The translations under genes were made by a program, and so were the position numbers. This document shows, in pieces, positions 1-11,737 of a stretch of DNA of 64,000 nt. The notes below the pieces were generated by a model that searched no databases, was not told the origin of the DNA, and saw only the letters and a list, made by a program, of their open reading frames with translations. How positions within the stretch are numbered: the stretch's first letter is position 1; each line of letters starts with the position of its first letter. The stretch is from Bombyx mori (taxonomy: Eukaryota; Arthropoda; Insecta; Lepidoptera; Bombycidae). The stretch is taken from contig NC_085127.1 in the NCBI RefSeq assembly GCF_030269925.1, positions 4,533,501-4,597,500 on the forward strand, in the 5' to 3' direction.

Positions 1-164
1 GGACTCTGACTACGTTAGAGGACAAGTATAATAATTACAAAAAAAAAAAAAAAACCCGTATATTAGAATAATTGAGGCCTATAAAATCAAAGGCAGCTAA
101 ATCCAAGTCTGTCAAATATTAAGGTAAACTACAAAATTCGGCCCCAAACACGTTATTACGAATA

Positions 165-235
165 CTCCCGATCCATCGAAGTACTGCTCTTGCTAGGGCC
201 AGTGTTAGCAACACTCCCGGTTTGAGAAGCTGAAA
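165..235 (+). mobile_element. jockey-type LINE 3' UTR fragment
   Basis: A short stretch resembles the conserved 3' UTR of the jockey-type LINE seen elsewhere in the window (GATCC..GAAG.ACTGCTCTTGCTAGGGCCAGTGTTAGCAA). It is truncated on both sides. Confidence 0.4.
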
Positions 236-524
236 TTACTTTGTTCGGGTAGCTACGATATTCTTTATTTTAAAGCAGATTTATAAAGACTGAGAATATT
301 ACTAATAATCTGAATTTTAAATGATAAAACTTCGTTTATATTTGAGTACAGAGTAAAAATTAAAAAATTAAACTGAATTTGTTACAGATTTAGCTGCATT
401 TGTTTTAACATGAAAACACTAAAGCGTGTTCAACTAACTAAACAAGATGGCGCCATAGTTAAACCATTTTACGACATTATGGCGTTTAGCTGCCTTTGAT
501 TTTATAGGCCTCATTTATCTTAAT

Positions 525-765
525 TTTCGGATATTTACTCGTTGGGAAGATGAGATTATAAGGACAGCCGCCGGTCCAAACTGGAAAAACGTCGCACAGG
601 ACATAGACATTTGGACATCTTTGAAGGAGGCCTTTACCCAATACGGGGTTTCTACATAAAACTACCAAAGTGTATTAAATTAGTTAAGTGATTAGTTAAT
701 AACTGTTAAAGTATTTAGTAGGAAATAAAAGGCTTATTATTTATTATTATTATTAGAATAAGTCA
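525..765 (+). mobile_element. RTE-like LINE 3' end (C-terminal RT tail plus ATT-repeat end)
   Basis: One frame reads RWEDEIIRTAAGPNWKNVAQ, then DIDIWTSLKEAFTQYGVST and a stop at about 658. This is the familiar C-terminus of endonuclease/reverse-transcriptase LINEs of the RTE-like group. A short AT-rich 3' UTR ends in an (ATT)n run near 745-758, typical of elements that end in microsatellite rather than poly(A). The copy is 5'-truncated. Confidence 0.6.
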
Positions 766-1603
766 CTTTTATGTGAATTCATTGTTTTGTCTTTTTAGAA
801 ATGAAAACTTTCTGAGAACTATTTTGATTTGAAACTCGATGAAATGAAAATGTAAACAAGAAACAGAGATAGTAGATATACCTACCTAAGTCTATAAGAT
901 TTAGCTTGCGAAATTATGAGATAGAATACTTCTAGGTTTTGATTTTACCCGAAAATGAAATTTGATAAAATAAATAAAAAGGGACAAACACATAGGTACA
1001 TAGGTATAACTTTTTGCCTGCGAGGGAATGAGAATTATGATGTTACGCTGTTACTGTGAATAGACCGCACACATTTTTATTATTAACATTAACGCTTTAT
1101 GCCTCTAATTTTGAAATTTACTAGTGATCAAAGATATCCGTAAAGGTAATCCGCTCGTGTAACAATCATCTTTTTCTGACACATAGAGTCATACATTCCA
1201 GCTTAAAGTGAGACTGTTGCCCATACCCACCACGCTTTTTTTACAATAAAATCATTTTTCTTACACTATTTTTAATTCAAATTTATTTTCTATTTTTTAG
1301 TTGGATTTTCTATAAAAGCGTATTTTGTTAGTTTTTTTAAACCATTATTTATTTTTTATTATTTAGTAGAATTTCAATTTTTTTCAATCTTTTTTTAAAT
1401 ATTGAATTGTTATCAGTCCTTAATAATTATGTAGGTATACGAAATTTCGAGTTAGTCCGACGTTTTGAAGGGGGTCAAAATCATGTTCAAAGATTCCGTT
1501 ACAAACATACATACGTCTGAAGCTAATAAAAACGTATTAAAATATCTTGATAGTTTCTTCAGTTCCAAACTAAAATGGGCCTCGCCTTAATGCGCTAAGG
1601 TGA

Positions 1604-2020
1604 TTTTTTTTCCTACCAAGCCGAGAGGCTTGAGAGGCTATTTCAGCGTAACCTTAACTAGTAGGTGAGCTCACGGGGCTCAAACCTGACGACGTTGCTA
1701 ACACGAACCCTAGCAAGAGCCGTGCTTCGCAGAATCTACCACCGGATCGGAAACGCGACCCACTAAGAAGATCCGGCGAGAAACTCAGTGGACCGTGTCT
1801 GCGGGTTAATTTACTCGTCGAACCCGTCGCAAGCGAGAGAGACGAGAACGATGACCGGTACTTGAGGTACCTAAAAGCACCTTTAGTGAATCGGGAGGAT
1901 CCGAAATGACGTGTTTGGCGCGACGTCGACTGCTTTCCGTTCTGTCCGCAGGATCGGGAATGTAGTTACCGGCGGCCACGATGAGAGGGTTCTCATGTCG
2001 TGCCGCTTTATCGAAGTGGC
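1604..2020 (-). mobile_element. jockey/BMC1-like short LINE-derived element, with TSD
   Basis: On the minus strand it encodes the last ~70 codons of a jockey-clade LINE ORF (HFDKAARHENPLIVAAGNYI...ISDPPD, ending RRVN and stop), then a conserved 3' UTR and a poly(A) tail, seen here as poly-T at 1604. It is flanked by the 9-bp direct repeat CTAAGGTGA at 1595-1603 and 2021-2029, so this is a discrete retroposition event. The family name BMC1 is tentative. Confidence 0.75.
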
Positions 2021-2052
2021 CTAAGGTGAGCTGAGGAACGAATGTATTGCAG

Positions 2053-4662
2053 TACTCGGGGGACGTAGACGGGTTGCTGAGCGCGGCAAGCCAACTCGCG
2101 TGCTGGCGGAACCGCGAGCCGCTGCACGGGCGACAGTCGCGCACGAGTTGCTTCCCGCACCAGTACGACCAGGTAAGCGTTACACACGAGTGCAGTTCAT
2201 ACTTTAACCTCACCATTCAGTAGATGCCATTCACTTTGTTCATTACATCGCCTTTTCGCATTATTTCGTTTGGGATGGTATGGACATGTGATGAGACGAA
2301 ATGAAAATGAGGTTGGTTAAGAGAATGTTAACTATGAATGTGGAAGGATATAGAGGAACAGGTAGACCTAAGAAGAAATGAATGGATTGCGTGAAAGACG
2401 ATATGGGTAAGAAAGGAGTGAGCGAAGAAATGGTATATGATAGAAGAGGATGGAAGGAGAAAACATGTTGCGCGGACCCCAGGTGACTGGGAGAAGGGCT
2501 GGATAATAATGATCGCCTTTTCACAATAAAAGTGTACAATTTCCAAAAATATTCGAAATTGAGTTAATATGCGTAAACATTTGGTATCACCAGTATTTTT
2601 CTCATAAGTACTGTCAAAAGTGCGTAGTAGTTGTAGTTTAGTTTGTTTTTTTTTTAGTTTACTTATGTTTTGACTACTATTAACAAAATTAATACATAAT
2701 TTTATCTTACTTTAAAAGACACATACTGTAACTGGTAAAAAATAAAAAATAATGCTATAAAGATAATTAACATTAAAAATATTGCATGTTAAACCTTTAA
2801 AACTGTCTCCTGTAAAATTAGTAAGTTTTGAGATTATACAGTTTTAATGCGAGAAGACGACACGTGATTTTTTTTCTGAACCTAGTAGCTAAGGGGGGAG
2901 TCACAGCTTCTCGGGGTAACGTGATCTCTGGTAACCACTTAACATCAGATTAGCTTGTCTAGTTGTCTTGGCCCGTATCACAAAACGATCACATAATAAA
3001 CTTAGGTAATAACGGGATCGAATTTAAACTGTATTTTTTTCTCGCTATGTGATTGCAACATATCACCTTACACAGTAAAACAAATTCTTGTAAAATGCTA
3101 TTAACTACACGTTTTAATTACATTTGAAATTCAATATATTATTATATAATAAATAGCACGTCATATATTTACATTTTCTATTGTTTTAACGGAGACTCAT
3201 CGAAAAAATTGGATACATAAATTGTTAACATCTATACAAGACCCATCATTTATATCGCACTATCTTGATCTAGATTAAATCAAATGGTTTATTGACGGTT
3301 TATCGATGATTATCTACAATGAAAAACGATACCATGTTAATTCGTTTTGTTTTAATAATTTACGTTCATTTCAATACATATTGCATTATTTTCTGATTGC
3401 TGTAAATGAGCATATGAATGGTCTCTCTGTTGTCCGTATCGCAGTCCATAGACATCTCAATCTGAATGTCGCCACCACTCACCTTGAGAAATTAAGACAC
3501 AAGTGATCGAGGTCTCAATTATAGTTGTAGGTATAGCGCGAACACGCGACCGTTTAAACCAGAGTTCCCCAAACTTTTTTGTGTCGTAGACCCCTTGCCA
3601 TGTTTTTCCGTGTTGGGTAGACCCCCTACTTACCTGATATTGATTGATAAATTTCTAACTGTAGTAAAGTTTAGTGTTAAAAACTTAAAGTACAAACACA
3701 TGTTAATTTATATATTTATTAATTGAATTTAAATTAAAACTACTCAAAATAAAATTTTGTATCTGTTGTCTAAAATATACGTAACATAAAATAAACTATA
3801 AATAAAATAACATAAGCAATAAGTCAATATTTTTAGTGAGAAGGATGAACCTGATGCTTTAATAATAAATTATCAACATTTGGCGTCAAATTTGTAATGG
3901 TTAATCTTAAATCTCCTCGGCTAATGAAGTAAATAGGTAGGTACTATCAGTGTATGCGTTGAGATCCTCTATCGTGGACCCCCAAATTTTTTGTAAAACG
4001 TAGAGACATTGATTGCATTTTCTTATCAGCTTTAAATAAAATACTTTTTGTGATTTTGTACTGCTTACAGTTTTTTTGTCCTTTTTTATTTCTCTATCTT
4101 ATTCTAATAACTTTCAGGGCCTTTTTTTAATTTTACCCGGTTGCTACTGTAGCGCCACCCTTATATAGCAGATTTTAACGGACACTTTCACACACAGAGA
4201 CGGTTCTCCTTACCTCTACCCTCCATAATACGAACAGAGCCAATATGACAAATTTCTATTACTTAAGTAAGGATGAAACTCATGCGATTTTTCTGTTTAC
4301 TGACAACACTCTCAACAACTCTTTTCAAACACATTTTTTTGCCTATTTATAGAAAAATTATGAAAAACTTTTTTTTTTTTGCCTTTTTCTATTAACCTCG
4401 AGGGGTTATGCTAGCTTTGTCGAACAAGCATGCGAGCTCGCGGGGCTCAGCCTTGGAGGGATCACTATTATAAATTGGGATTACTATTAACGATTTCATT
4501 TTATATTTCAAGGAGGAAGGGTACAGGCAGTGCGGGCCGTGGCTTCCAGACTCTGAAAAGAAAGATATCTCCAGTCGACACCTTCCATCGAAGCTATTTC
4601 TTGCTGTAATATTCGTACTAATGTGTATAATTAACAGTAATTATTTTAATTGTGCTCAGTAA
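2053..4662 (+). CDS. Two candidate exons of an unrecognised protein, 3' end of a gene entering from the left
   Basis: Exon 2053-2172 is 120 nt, open in one frame, and sits between TTGCAG and GTAAGC. It reads YSGDVDGLLSAASQLACWRN, then REPLHGRQSRTSCFPHQYDQ. Exon 4513-4662 follows an AG at 4511-4512, is in the same phase, and reads EEGYRQCGPWLPDSEKKDIS, followed by a strongly hydrophobic C-terminus (LFLAVIFVLMCII), then NSNYFNCAQ and a stop. The hydrophobic tail could be a GPI-anchor signal or a terminal membrane segment; the cysteines suggest a secreted or surface protein. Upstream exons would lie left of the window. I do not recognise the family. Both exons could be chance, but the exact splice sites, the 40-codon phase 0-0 exon and the GC-rich third positions argue for a real gene. 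AATAAA occurs downstream near 4826. Confidence 0.4.
2260..2512 (+). mobile_element. LINE C-terminal RT fragment (RTE/CFDP2-like)
   Basis: The plus strand reads LGWYGHVMRRNENEVGKRML, then TMNVEGYRGTGRPKKKWMDC and ...GWKEKTCCADPR. This pattern (WYGHVMRR..GRPK.RWMD) marks the tail of non-LTR reverse transcriptases. The copy is 5'-truncated and is directly followed by a MITE. Confidence 0.65.
2513..2860. mobile_element. MITE family A, copy 1 (empty-site copy)
   Basis: A 348-bp AT-rich element with terminal inverted repeats: left TCGCCTTTTC...ATAAAAGTGTA, right TTTTAATGCGAGAAGACGA. It is homologous over its length to 43506-44259 in SMG5 intron 3, but lacks the 410-bp insertion found there. It has no coding capacity. 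A TA target duplication is plausible for the SMG5 copy but not visible here. Confidence 0.65.
2861..4512. other. Stretch without recognisable gene (putative intron)
   Basis: AT-rich sequence. At 3559-3640 there is a CCAGAGTTCCCCAAACTTTT-like segment followed by GTAGACCCC repeats, reminiscent of an old hAT terminus, but no matching right end was found. At 4371-4470 a poly-T plus GAGCTCGCGGGGCTCAGCC block looks like a decayed LINE 3' UTR. Nothing else is supported. Confidence 0.4.
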
Positions 4663-6029
4663 AAATCAAAGTTGTGATGAATGAAATGTTTTCATAGTTC
4701 CTGAAGTCACAACTAAACTTGTATATTTAAAGCGGAATTAACGTAGAAAAATGCTTCGATGAATAAGATCAGTGACACTAAATATACATAAATTAGTTTG
4801 AATTGCTGTTGGTTTCATAAATGGAAATAAAACTATATGATTTTTTGATAAAACCCGTTTTATTTAAATCCATTCCTTTTTCTTTAAGTTACAGTTTAAC
4901 ATTTTAAACAAGGTTACATTTAAAATGGGAATGTTAGTTTTAAATTAAAAACAATCCGTATTTTATTTCTGTACATACAAATAAGAATAGGTATAAGAAG
5001 TTTCCCCAATTTAAAACTTGTTAATATCATCCTTGGGTGAAATTCAAATACATTTGAAATTTCTTTATGATCCTAAATAGAATTCAAAAATTAGTGAAAT
5101 TTTAATACCAACCCATTCTTTCACATGATCAAGTACAAAAGAGAAAAGCAAATTATTACACTTTTTTTCAGTCTGACTAACATTTTCATACTCTTGAATT
5201 ACGGTAATAGAATTTTACCTTCTTTATTAACAACCTATCTAAAATCGTCATCTAAAACTACGTTACCCATACATAAACTGCATTTTAATGATCACTTTTT
5301 TCATACGATGGTTTAAAATTTTAAGTAACGCCACATTTTTCTTCAGTATCTTTTTATCTAACTATTTTTTAACGTACTAAATACTTATAACCCTGGAAGT
5401 CAGACTATTATACTATTTCCATTTTCTGCCTAACGGGAAGGCTAAATTTTAAGAAAATCAATTATTATAATTTAAATATCTTATCGGAGGAACATAATGA
5501 GAAATAATATTAATATAGATCTTATAACTAACTTACGTTCTATGCAACTTTCTTGTAACGAATCCACGACTCGACTATAAATTTAATACGGCTTTGGTGA
5601 ATCTTAAAATTGTAGGTATTAAATAGCCATTTATATAAAACTATTATTATATAATTCATGTTAGATGTATCTATCTACAATTCTGTAAGTAGATTTACTT
5701 TAAATTTTAGGTTATTAAAGATTTTATTCTGTTAATTTCGTTCCATATAATGTGACAAGGATAATTATTTCTCGTGTGTGAACAACGCACAAGGAGTGTC
5801 ACCAGTTGTAATATTTTTTTAAATTATTTAACAGCCTTCATACTATCGTTCTCGCGTACCCGCCAAGAAATGTGATTTCGATAAAACCAAAACAAAAATT
5901 GAGATAACTACAGTGTTGCTTTTTATAGATAAGCTTTTATTTTTGGCCCTATCGCTGTAGGTTTATATCGTCGCGTTAGCAACGGGGACTTCAACAAAAC
6001 AAAAAGACTTGAAATAGGTACATTGAGTT
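4663..6029. other. AT-rich intergenic stretch, nothing recognised
   Basis: There is no ORF with family resemblance, no clear splice-bounded exon and no repeat family that I can name. Confidence 0.4.
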
Positions 6030-6720
6030 TCCAGCGGGGGTCGTTGCCGGGCGCAACTATTGGAGGCGGATCTAGCCTCTGAGTTACCTCCCCAAGATAT
6101 CATCTAGTTTCTTGCTTAGCCGCCGCGCAGCACTGCGTTCTTGACACGCGGGGAAAGGGTGATCCGACCATTTTTGACAACGAGGCGGAACGAAGGAAAT
6201 GAGAAGTAGAGTGGTATCGAGGTCATTGGCATGGAGCTCCATCTACCTTTCTCGACTCTTCAAACTGTGCGAAGCCAAAAGCGGCCGCAGACGGGGCTCC
6301 GATGGCAGACGCGCCTTCAGCTGGGCAAAGCGGACATGTAACATATTGCTCACATCGCGCATTATTCTCTGTAGGGTTATCTCAACCTGACTTTGTTGGG
6401 TGCTGGGATTGGAGCGGGCGACGAAACCGCTTTCAAGACTCGCGCCATTTCCGCGTGTTTCTCTGGATCTGGAACTGCTAACGGAACTTTTGACCGGGTA
6501 CATTGTTTTCATAAGTTGCCGTGCGATTTGCAGCTCATGGGTTGCTTCTCTGATGATCTTCCCATCACTTTCGATCTGGAACTGCTAACGGAACTTTTGA
6601 CCGGGTACATACTCCTGATATTAAACTGGACATATTTTTTTCACCCAGTGTACGGTCCCTCATCAGCCACTCATCTCATCGCCCAGCCTCAGGACTTAAG
6701 ATTAGGTTTTGGAAAAATGA
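6030..6720 (-). mobile_element. Decayed gag-like ORF1 of a LINE (possibly R1 clade)
   Basis: On the minus strand a broken reading frame contains a segment rich in S/R followed by QSQVEITLQRIMRDVSNMLH, then VRFAQLKARLPSEPRLRPLL. The RLxPEPRLRPPL-type motif resembles ORF1/gag proteins of lepidopteran R1-clade LINEs, but the match is weak. A 38-nt stretch (GATCTGGAACTGCTAACGGA...) is present twice, at about 6467-6505 and 6575-6610. Stops and frameshifts show it is dead. Confidence 0.35.
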
Positions 6721-7364
6721 ACAAGTAAAACGAATTTAAAACAAAATACAAAACAACAGAAGATAAAGGATTGAATAGCAATTAGTGTTATAAATCAAGG
6801 GTAATACTAGTTTACTAACAACACAGGGCTGTCAAGTTGTTCATAGTGGAGAAAGCTTTTAGGTGACAATGACTTTGCAGAGTTTAGTGAAAAAAACTCG
6901 GACAAGCTAGCGTCAAAATAAAAATAAAAATAAAAAGTGAAAATGTACTAGATCCCAAAGTTAAAAGTTTATTAAAGAAATAAAATATGTATCCGAGAAT
7001 ATTCATCTAATCATGCATTTTAATCTATCTATTCCATTTGTCCGACTATGAGTCAACATTGACAACCCTATTCTACTTTCCCTATCGACTTTCATCCGAT
7101 CAAGTACGAACAGGGACGGCCTATATTTTTTTTATTATCATGATGTATTGTGACCATCATAAAGACTCTTTGGTAAACGAAGTAGGCGGAAAAAATAAGA
7201 AACCTCTATTTGTGTTATATTCCTACGATAACAGGAAATTTTCAGTGCCAAGTTCAATTTCATGCGTATTCGCTCATTTATACACGAATCCACGTAAACT
7301 TGAGAAAAGTACCAGAGAAAATAAACGAAGACCGTTTAGTTTAATGACAAAAAAAGCACAATTC

Positions 7365-7626
7365 AGGCCGTTAGCGCAAAAGTGGCCTAAGCTTACTATA
7401 GTTATTATGGAGCAATGGAGGTTTAAGTTTTCACGAATTTGAATTTGAGTAGACAAAAAACAATACGCGCAAAAATAATGTTTACAAAGCCATCTGTTAT
7501 CTATGGGTGAAACTATGAACAGGCCGGATTTGCATCAAAATTTATTATATTTTAAATAAATTGCAATATACATATAAGCATGATTATGAAATATTGTGGG
7601 TTAGGCCACTTTTGCGCTGACGGCCT
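7365..7626. mobile_element. Fold-back MITE with ~26-bp terminal inverted repeats
   Basis: Left end AGGCCGTTAGCGCAAAAGTG (7365 on) is matched in inverted orientation by ...CACTTTTGCGCTGACGGCCT ending at 7626, with one mismatch across 26 bp. The 262-bp element has no coding potential. Flanking AATT on both sides may be target sequence or part of the repeat. Confidence 0.7.
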
Positions 7627-7846
7627 CAATTATACCACGAGAAAACATTACGGTGTGTGATGATGTATCATTGTAAACACTTTTATGTGCGACTATACTG
7701 CACACTGGATAAAAACTACTTATTTCATATTTTAATATTATTTGTTTGGAATCTTAAAACTATAGAGAGCAAATAATAATTTAATGGATATTCAATTCTC
7801 GTTGACAAAATAAGTACAACTTCCGTAAACATAGTTTAATTTTAGG

Positions 7847-7945
7847 TTGTTTTTTTTATTGCTTATATGATGCGGATGAACTCACGGCCCAACTGATGTT
7901 AAGTGCATCACGGCAGAAGTAAGCAGGGCGGTGGTGCCTGGTATT
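7847..7945 (-). mobile_element. Bm1 SINE, internally deleted fragment
   Basis: Poly-T followed by ATTGCTTATATGATG..GAACTCACGGCCCAACTGATGTTAAGTG, then a jump to ...CACGGCAGAAGTAAGCAGGG. Both blocks are Bm1 segments, with the middle deleted. Confidence 0.6.
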
Positions 7946-8800
7946 ACACTTGTTTCACTGTTTATTAAGCATATTTATTAGAATAATATTTTCAGAACAT
8001 TAAAATTTTTAGAAAACGAACCAACTTGTCTTGTATTTTTTTTATTGCATCGAAATTAAATTATAATTAATTTATCGGTGTACACAAGTGTTTTAAACAG
8101 ATTTTTTAAAATTTTACTATTCATTTAATGGGTAGTATTTAGAAAAGGTAAAAATTGCCTTGTTTGTTTTGTCCTGAACGAAATATTGTGTGACGCACAA
8201 ACATTTTGACAATTACGAAAACGGATATTATCTTTTTCGCTTTTATTGAACGAAAAATATTGTGAAATAGTTTAAAAAATGATTAATTGTTCTAAAATTT
8301 TTTCGGCAACTTTGGCACTGAATTTGTTTTTCGAATAGCAAATTGGCAATTCTTAAGTCTAATGTAGAATAAAAAGGTTTAAATTCGCCTCTATATACAC
8401 AATACTTGATCCTACTTACTACACAACATATATTTTATTTTTATTATCCTGTCAACTTTAAAATCCAATACTGATAAATTTACAATAGTAAAATATTAAA
8501 TAAACTAAAATAAACAACAAATTAATAAACCCTTTGGTACGTGATCACCTTATAAATAATTAGACTTAAAATAATTATGATTAATATAAACCGCCAAATA
8601 AAAACATCAAAGAGAACAAACAAATTATACATAAAAATAACGTGCAAATAACAAATCAGAAGAGAAGCGAAGTATTTGGTTGAATTGTGAGAATTCATGA
8701 TTTATGGATTTTATTAAACATAATAATATCGATCATCGGTCTCACAGCTCTAGTGTTAAAATAGCATAATTCGAAACATGTCGAACCCTAAAATTAAATA

Positions 8801-8994
8801 CAGGGTGGGGGAAAACTACACTTTTTTTTTTATTGCACTATATTATTATTATAAGAGCAACTTGAATCAGAGTCTAATTAAGATGTTAATTTTTTACCAA
8901 TCAATTCACTTTTACACCTGTAGGTAGTAAGTAGTAGTAAGGTAATAATATATCTTTACGATTTTGGATTTATAAGCGTTTACCTTCCACCCTG
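8801..8994. mobile_element. Short TA-flanked MITE (CAGGGTGG termini)
   Basis: The 194-bp element starts CAGGGTGG and ends CCACCCTG, with TA on both sides, as expected for a Tc1/mariner-type non-autonomous element. The interior is AT-rich and non-coding. Confidence 0.55.
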
Positions 8995-9106
8995 TATTTA
9001 TTAACTGTTTTCAAACATAACAAATTTTGACATTGAAAGATAAAATATACAGACTTCTTCATTATTTAGTATCAAATAACATTGCTTATAAATAATAACT
9101 AAACCA

Positions 9107-9948
9107 CAACAGAAACTCGATTATCCGGACTGAAACTAGAGTTATTTAGAAAATTTTAAAAATGCCGGATATATTTGAATATTTGAGTTTGTTTTTTTCA
9201 TTCAAATATTTGTTACATCTTTGTGACATAGGGTTTTATTAAATTCCCTTATTAAGATATTTTGTGGGTCACAGTAACATTGGCACAAATTAAAATCCTC
9301 CCTACTATAACTACCAATACAATATTTTGTTTAGACTGTACTGGTCGAGATATTGATAGTAACACCCTCCATCAGATTATGAACAAAGTTTGAATTTTTG
9401 AAGATATTTTTCAATTATTATAAACTTAAAATATTTTACATAGCTAGAACACATTTCGAGTGTTGCCAGATGTTGGCCAGCTGTAAAATTAAAAATACAT
9501 TGCATTCCTCAGATTTCAATTCTTTGGTTTCTTTATCACTATTCGGCGACCATTCCTCTTCACTGCCATATACACAAATGCACTTCAAAGTATATTTCAA
9601 TTTATACCTAATATTGTACAAGTGTCCAATTCCAAATTTATCGGCTAATTTAGTAAATAGACGTATACAAATAGATCTGTTTTTTCAATAATTGTACCTT
9701 CTACTTTATTCTTTGTCTTTATTTCAAATTAATACCTACACCTGGGTAGCACTAGCGTTTGACAAAACAAAATATGTGAGTACTGATAGGGGGAGATAGG
9801 GTGGAAACCGAGAACGCTCGCACTATACATAATAGTAATAATAATAAAGCTTTCTAATATATAATAAAAATAAAGATTTATTTATTATTATTATTATTAG
9901 TACATAGACTCGCATACGCCTAAGATCTGGATAATCGAGTTTCTATTG
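9107..9948. mobile_element. Tigger/pogo-like element with ~24-bp inverted termini, no transposase
   Basis: Left end CAACAGAAACTCGATTATCC and right end GGATAATCGAGTTTCTATTG are inverted copies with one mismatch in the first 20 bp. The xAGAAxCTCGATTATCC form resembles Tigger/pogo termini. The 842-bp interior holds only short meaningless ORFs. Confidence 0.5.
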
Positions 9949-10572
9949 TAAAAACATTACGAACTTTGTTCACTTCATATATATAAAAAAAAAACTTACA
10001 CCGAACGGAATAACAATTGCATCATTTCTCGAAATAAAACCAAACGAGATATTGAATTTTTTTTTTCGAAAAACTTATCATTTCGATGATAAGCCACTGA
10101 TAACAATAACGAGCAAATTCAATATTGCATTAAGTAAAAAAAATAAGAAACAATAACGATAATTATTTTCAACGTGTAAAAGATTCCTGATAAGATCATT
10201 ATCGATTTATCATTCGAAAGATCAAAATCGCTACATCTCTCGAAACCAAAAAAAAACAATATCACTATTCAAAATCACATAATAACAACATATATGTATT
10301 AAGAAAAGAGGAATAAATATGAAGGAATGTCTCATTTCAATCATTTCGGACGAATGAGTCGGTTTGTACATTCAGTATCATATTAAATATAATTATTATC
10401 AAGTACTTTTAGTATTGAATTGATTCGTAGCGATCGATCAGTAAAAGACCACTTAACTATAATATAATATTAGAATCGCTAGACTTCAAATACACAAACC
10501 CCACGTGAATATAGGTAGCCATATGCAAAGCTCTTTATAAGGATTGTCGAATGGAATTAACTTATACCGTAC

Positions 10573-11009
10573 TTTTTTTATTTATTGCTTAGATGGTTGG
10601 ACGAGCTCACAGCCCACCTGGTGTTAAGTGGTTACTGGAGCCCATAGACATCTACGACGTGAATGCGCCTCCTACCTTGAGGTATAAGTTCTATGGTCTC
10701 AGTATAGTTACAACGGCTGCCCCACCCTTCAAACCGAAACGCATTACTGCTTCACGGCAGATATGGGCACGATGGTGGTACCTACCCGCGCGGACTCACA
10801 AGAGGTTCTACCACCAGTAATTATGCAAATAAAAATTTGCTGGTTTGATTTTTATTACACCATGTTATTCCTTCACCGTGGAAGTCAATCGAGAACAATT
10901 GTTGAGTACGTATTTCATTAGAAAAATTGGTACCCGCCTGAGATTCGAACAGCGGTACATCGCTCAACACGAATGCACCGGACGTCTTATCCTTTAGGCC
11001 ACGACGACT
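10573..11009 (-). mobile_element. Bm1 SINE, near full length
   Basis: Runs from poly-T and ATTGCTTAGATGGTTGGACG to GGCCACGACGACT. In the sense direction the head carries pol III-like A box (GTGGCCTAAAGGATAAGACG) and B box (GTTCGAATC) motifs. Confidence 0.85.
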
Positions 11010-11129
11010 TCTACGAATGGTATTGAGGCAGTGATTTGCATAATACTAATATAGTGTACGTGTTACCATCGCGACAAGTAGAGACACAATGATTTACGAA
11101 TAGAAATTTTGACGAATTTCGACCACAAA

Positions 11130-11255
11130 TTTTTTTTTTTTTTTTTTTATTGCCCTTGCCGGCTGACGAGCATACGGCCCACCTGATGGTGAGTGGTTAC
11201 TGTCGCCCATGGACTTCAGTAATGCTAGGATCAGAGACAAGCCGCTAGCCTTACT
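11130..11255 (-). mobile_element. jockey-type LINE 3' end
   Basis: Poly-T followed by ATTGCCCTTGCCGGCTGACG and CATACGGCCCACCTGATGGTGAGTGG..., the 3' terminus of the jockey-type LINE whose coding end reads FFKRGLWRVL elsewhere in the window. Confidence 0.65.
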
Positions 11256-11436
11256 TACTAGTGATCGAATAATTTCGAAAATAAAGATAACAAGCAAACT
11301 TAACATAAAAATTAAAATGGTTATAAACGTTATCATCGGCATTGTATTGCTTGTTGTAGTTCATAGTTCTATATAACCACAAAGATAACTCCTTTATAAT
11401 TATTTTCATTTGCCAACAACTAGTTTTTCAGCTATT

Positions 11437-11552
11437 TCTCGCCGGGCCTTTTCAGTGGGTCGCGATCCGCTGGTAGATTCAGCGAAGCACTGCTCTTGCT
11501 AGGGCCATTGTAAAAAACTCTCTCAACTTGACCCCTGAGCTCACCTACCTTT
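11437..11552 (+). mobile_element. jockey-type LINE 3' UTR fragment
   Basis: TTTCTCGCCGGGCCTTTTCA...GTGGTAGATTC-like and TGAGCTCACCTACC blocks match the BMC1-like 3' UTR. The fragment lies just downstream of the DGCR2-like stop codon, so it may form part of that gene's 3' UTR. Confidence 0.55.
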
Positions 11553-11737
11553 ATTGTAATATTTTTGTATTTGATTTTGTTTCACGCTCGTTATTTTTGT
11601 TCTTCTCCATTGAAGTTCAATGTGACGCCGACACATAAATGTGTAACTATATATACATACATGTATAAAACAAAATTGAGATTGTTGTTTGTTCATTTTC
11701 CTTGATTGTAACTCGAAGAAGGGTGAGAGGGAAATTC

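Noticed and set aside
2513..2860. Apparent duplication of an SMG5 intron to the left end of the window
   Set aside because: The homology stops exactly at terminal inverted repeats and includes no exon sequence, so it is a shared MITE rather than a gene duplication.
7038..7442. 134-codon plus-strand ORF
   Set aside because: AT-rich composition, no family resemblance, and its 3' end runs into a MITE terminal repeat; most likely chance.
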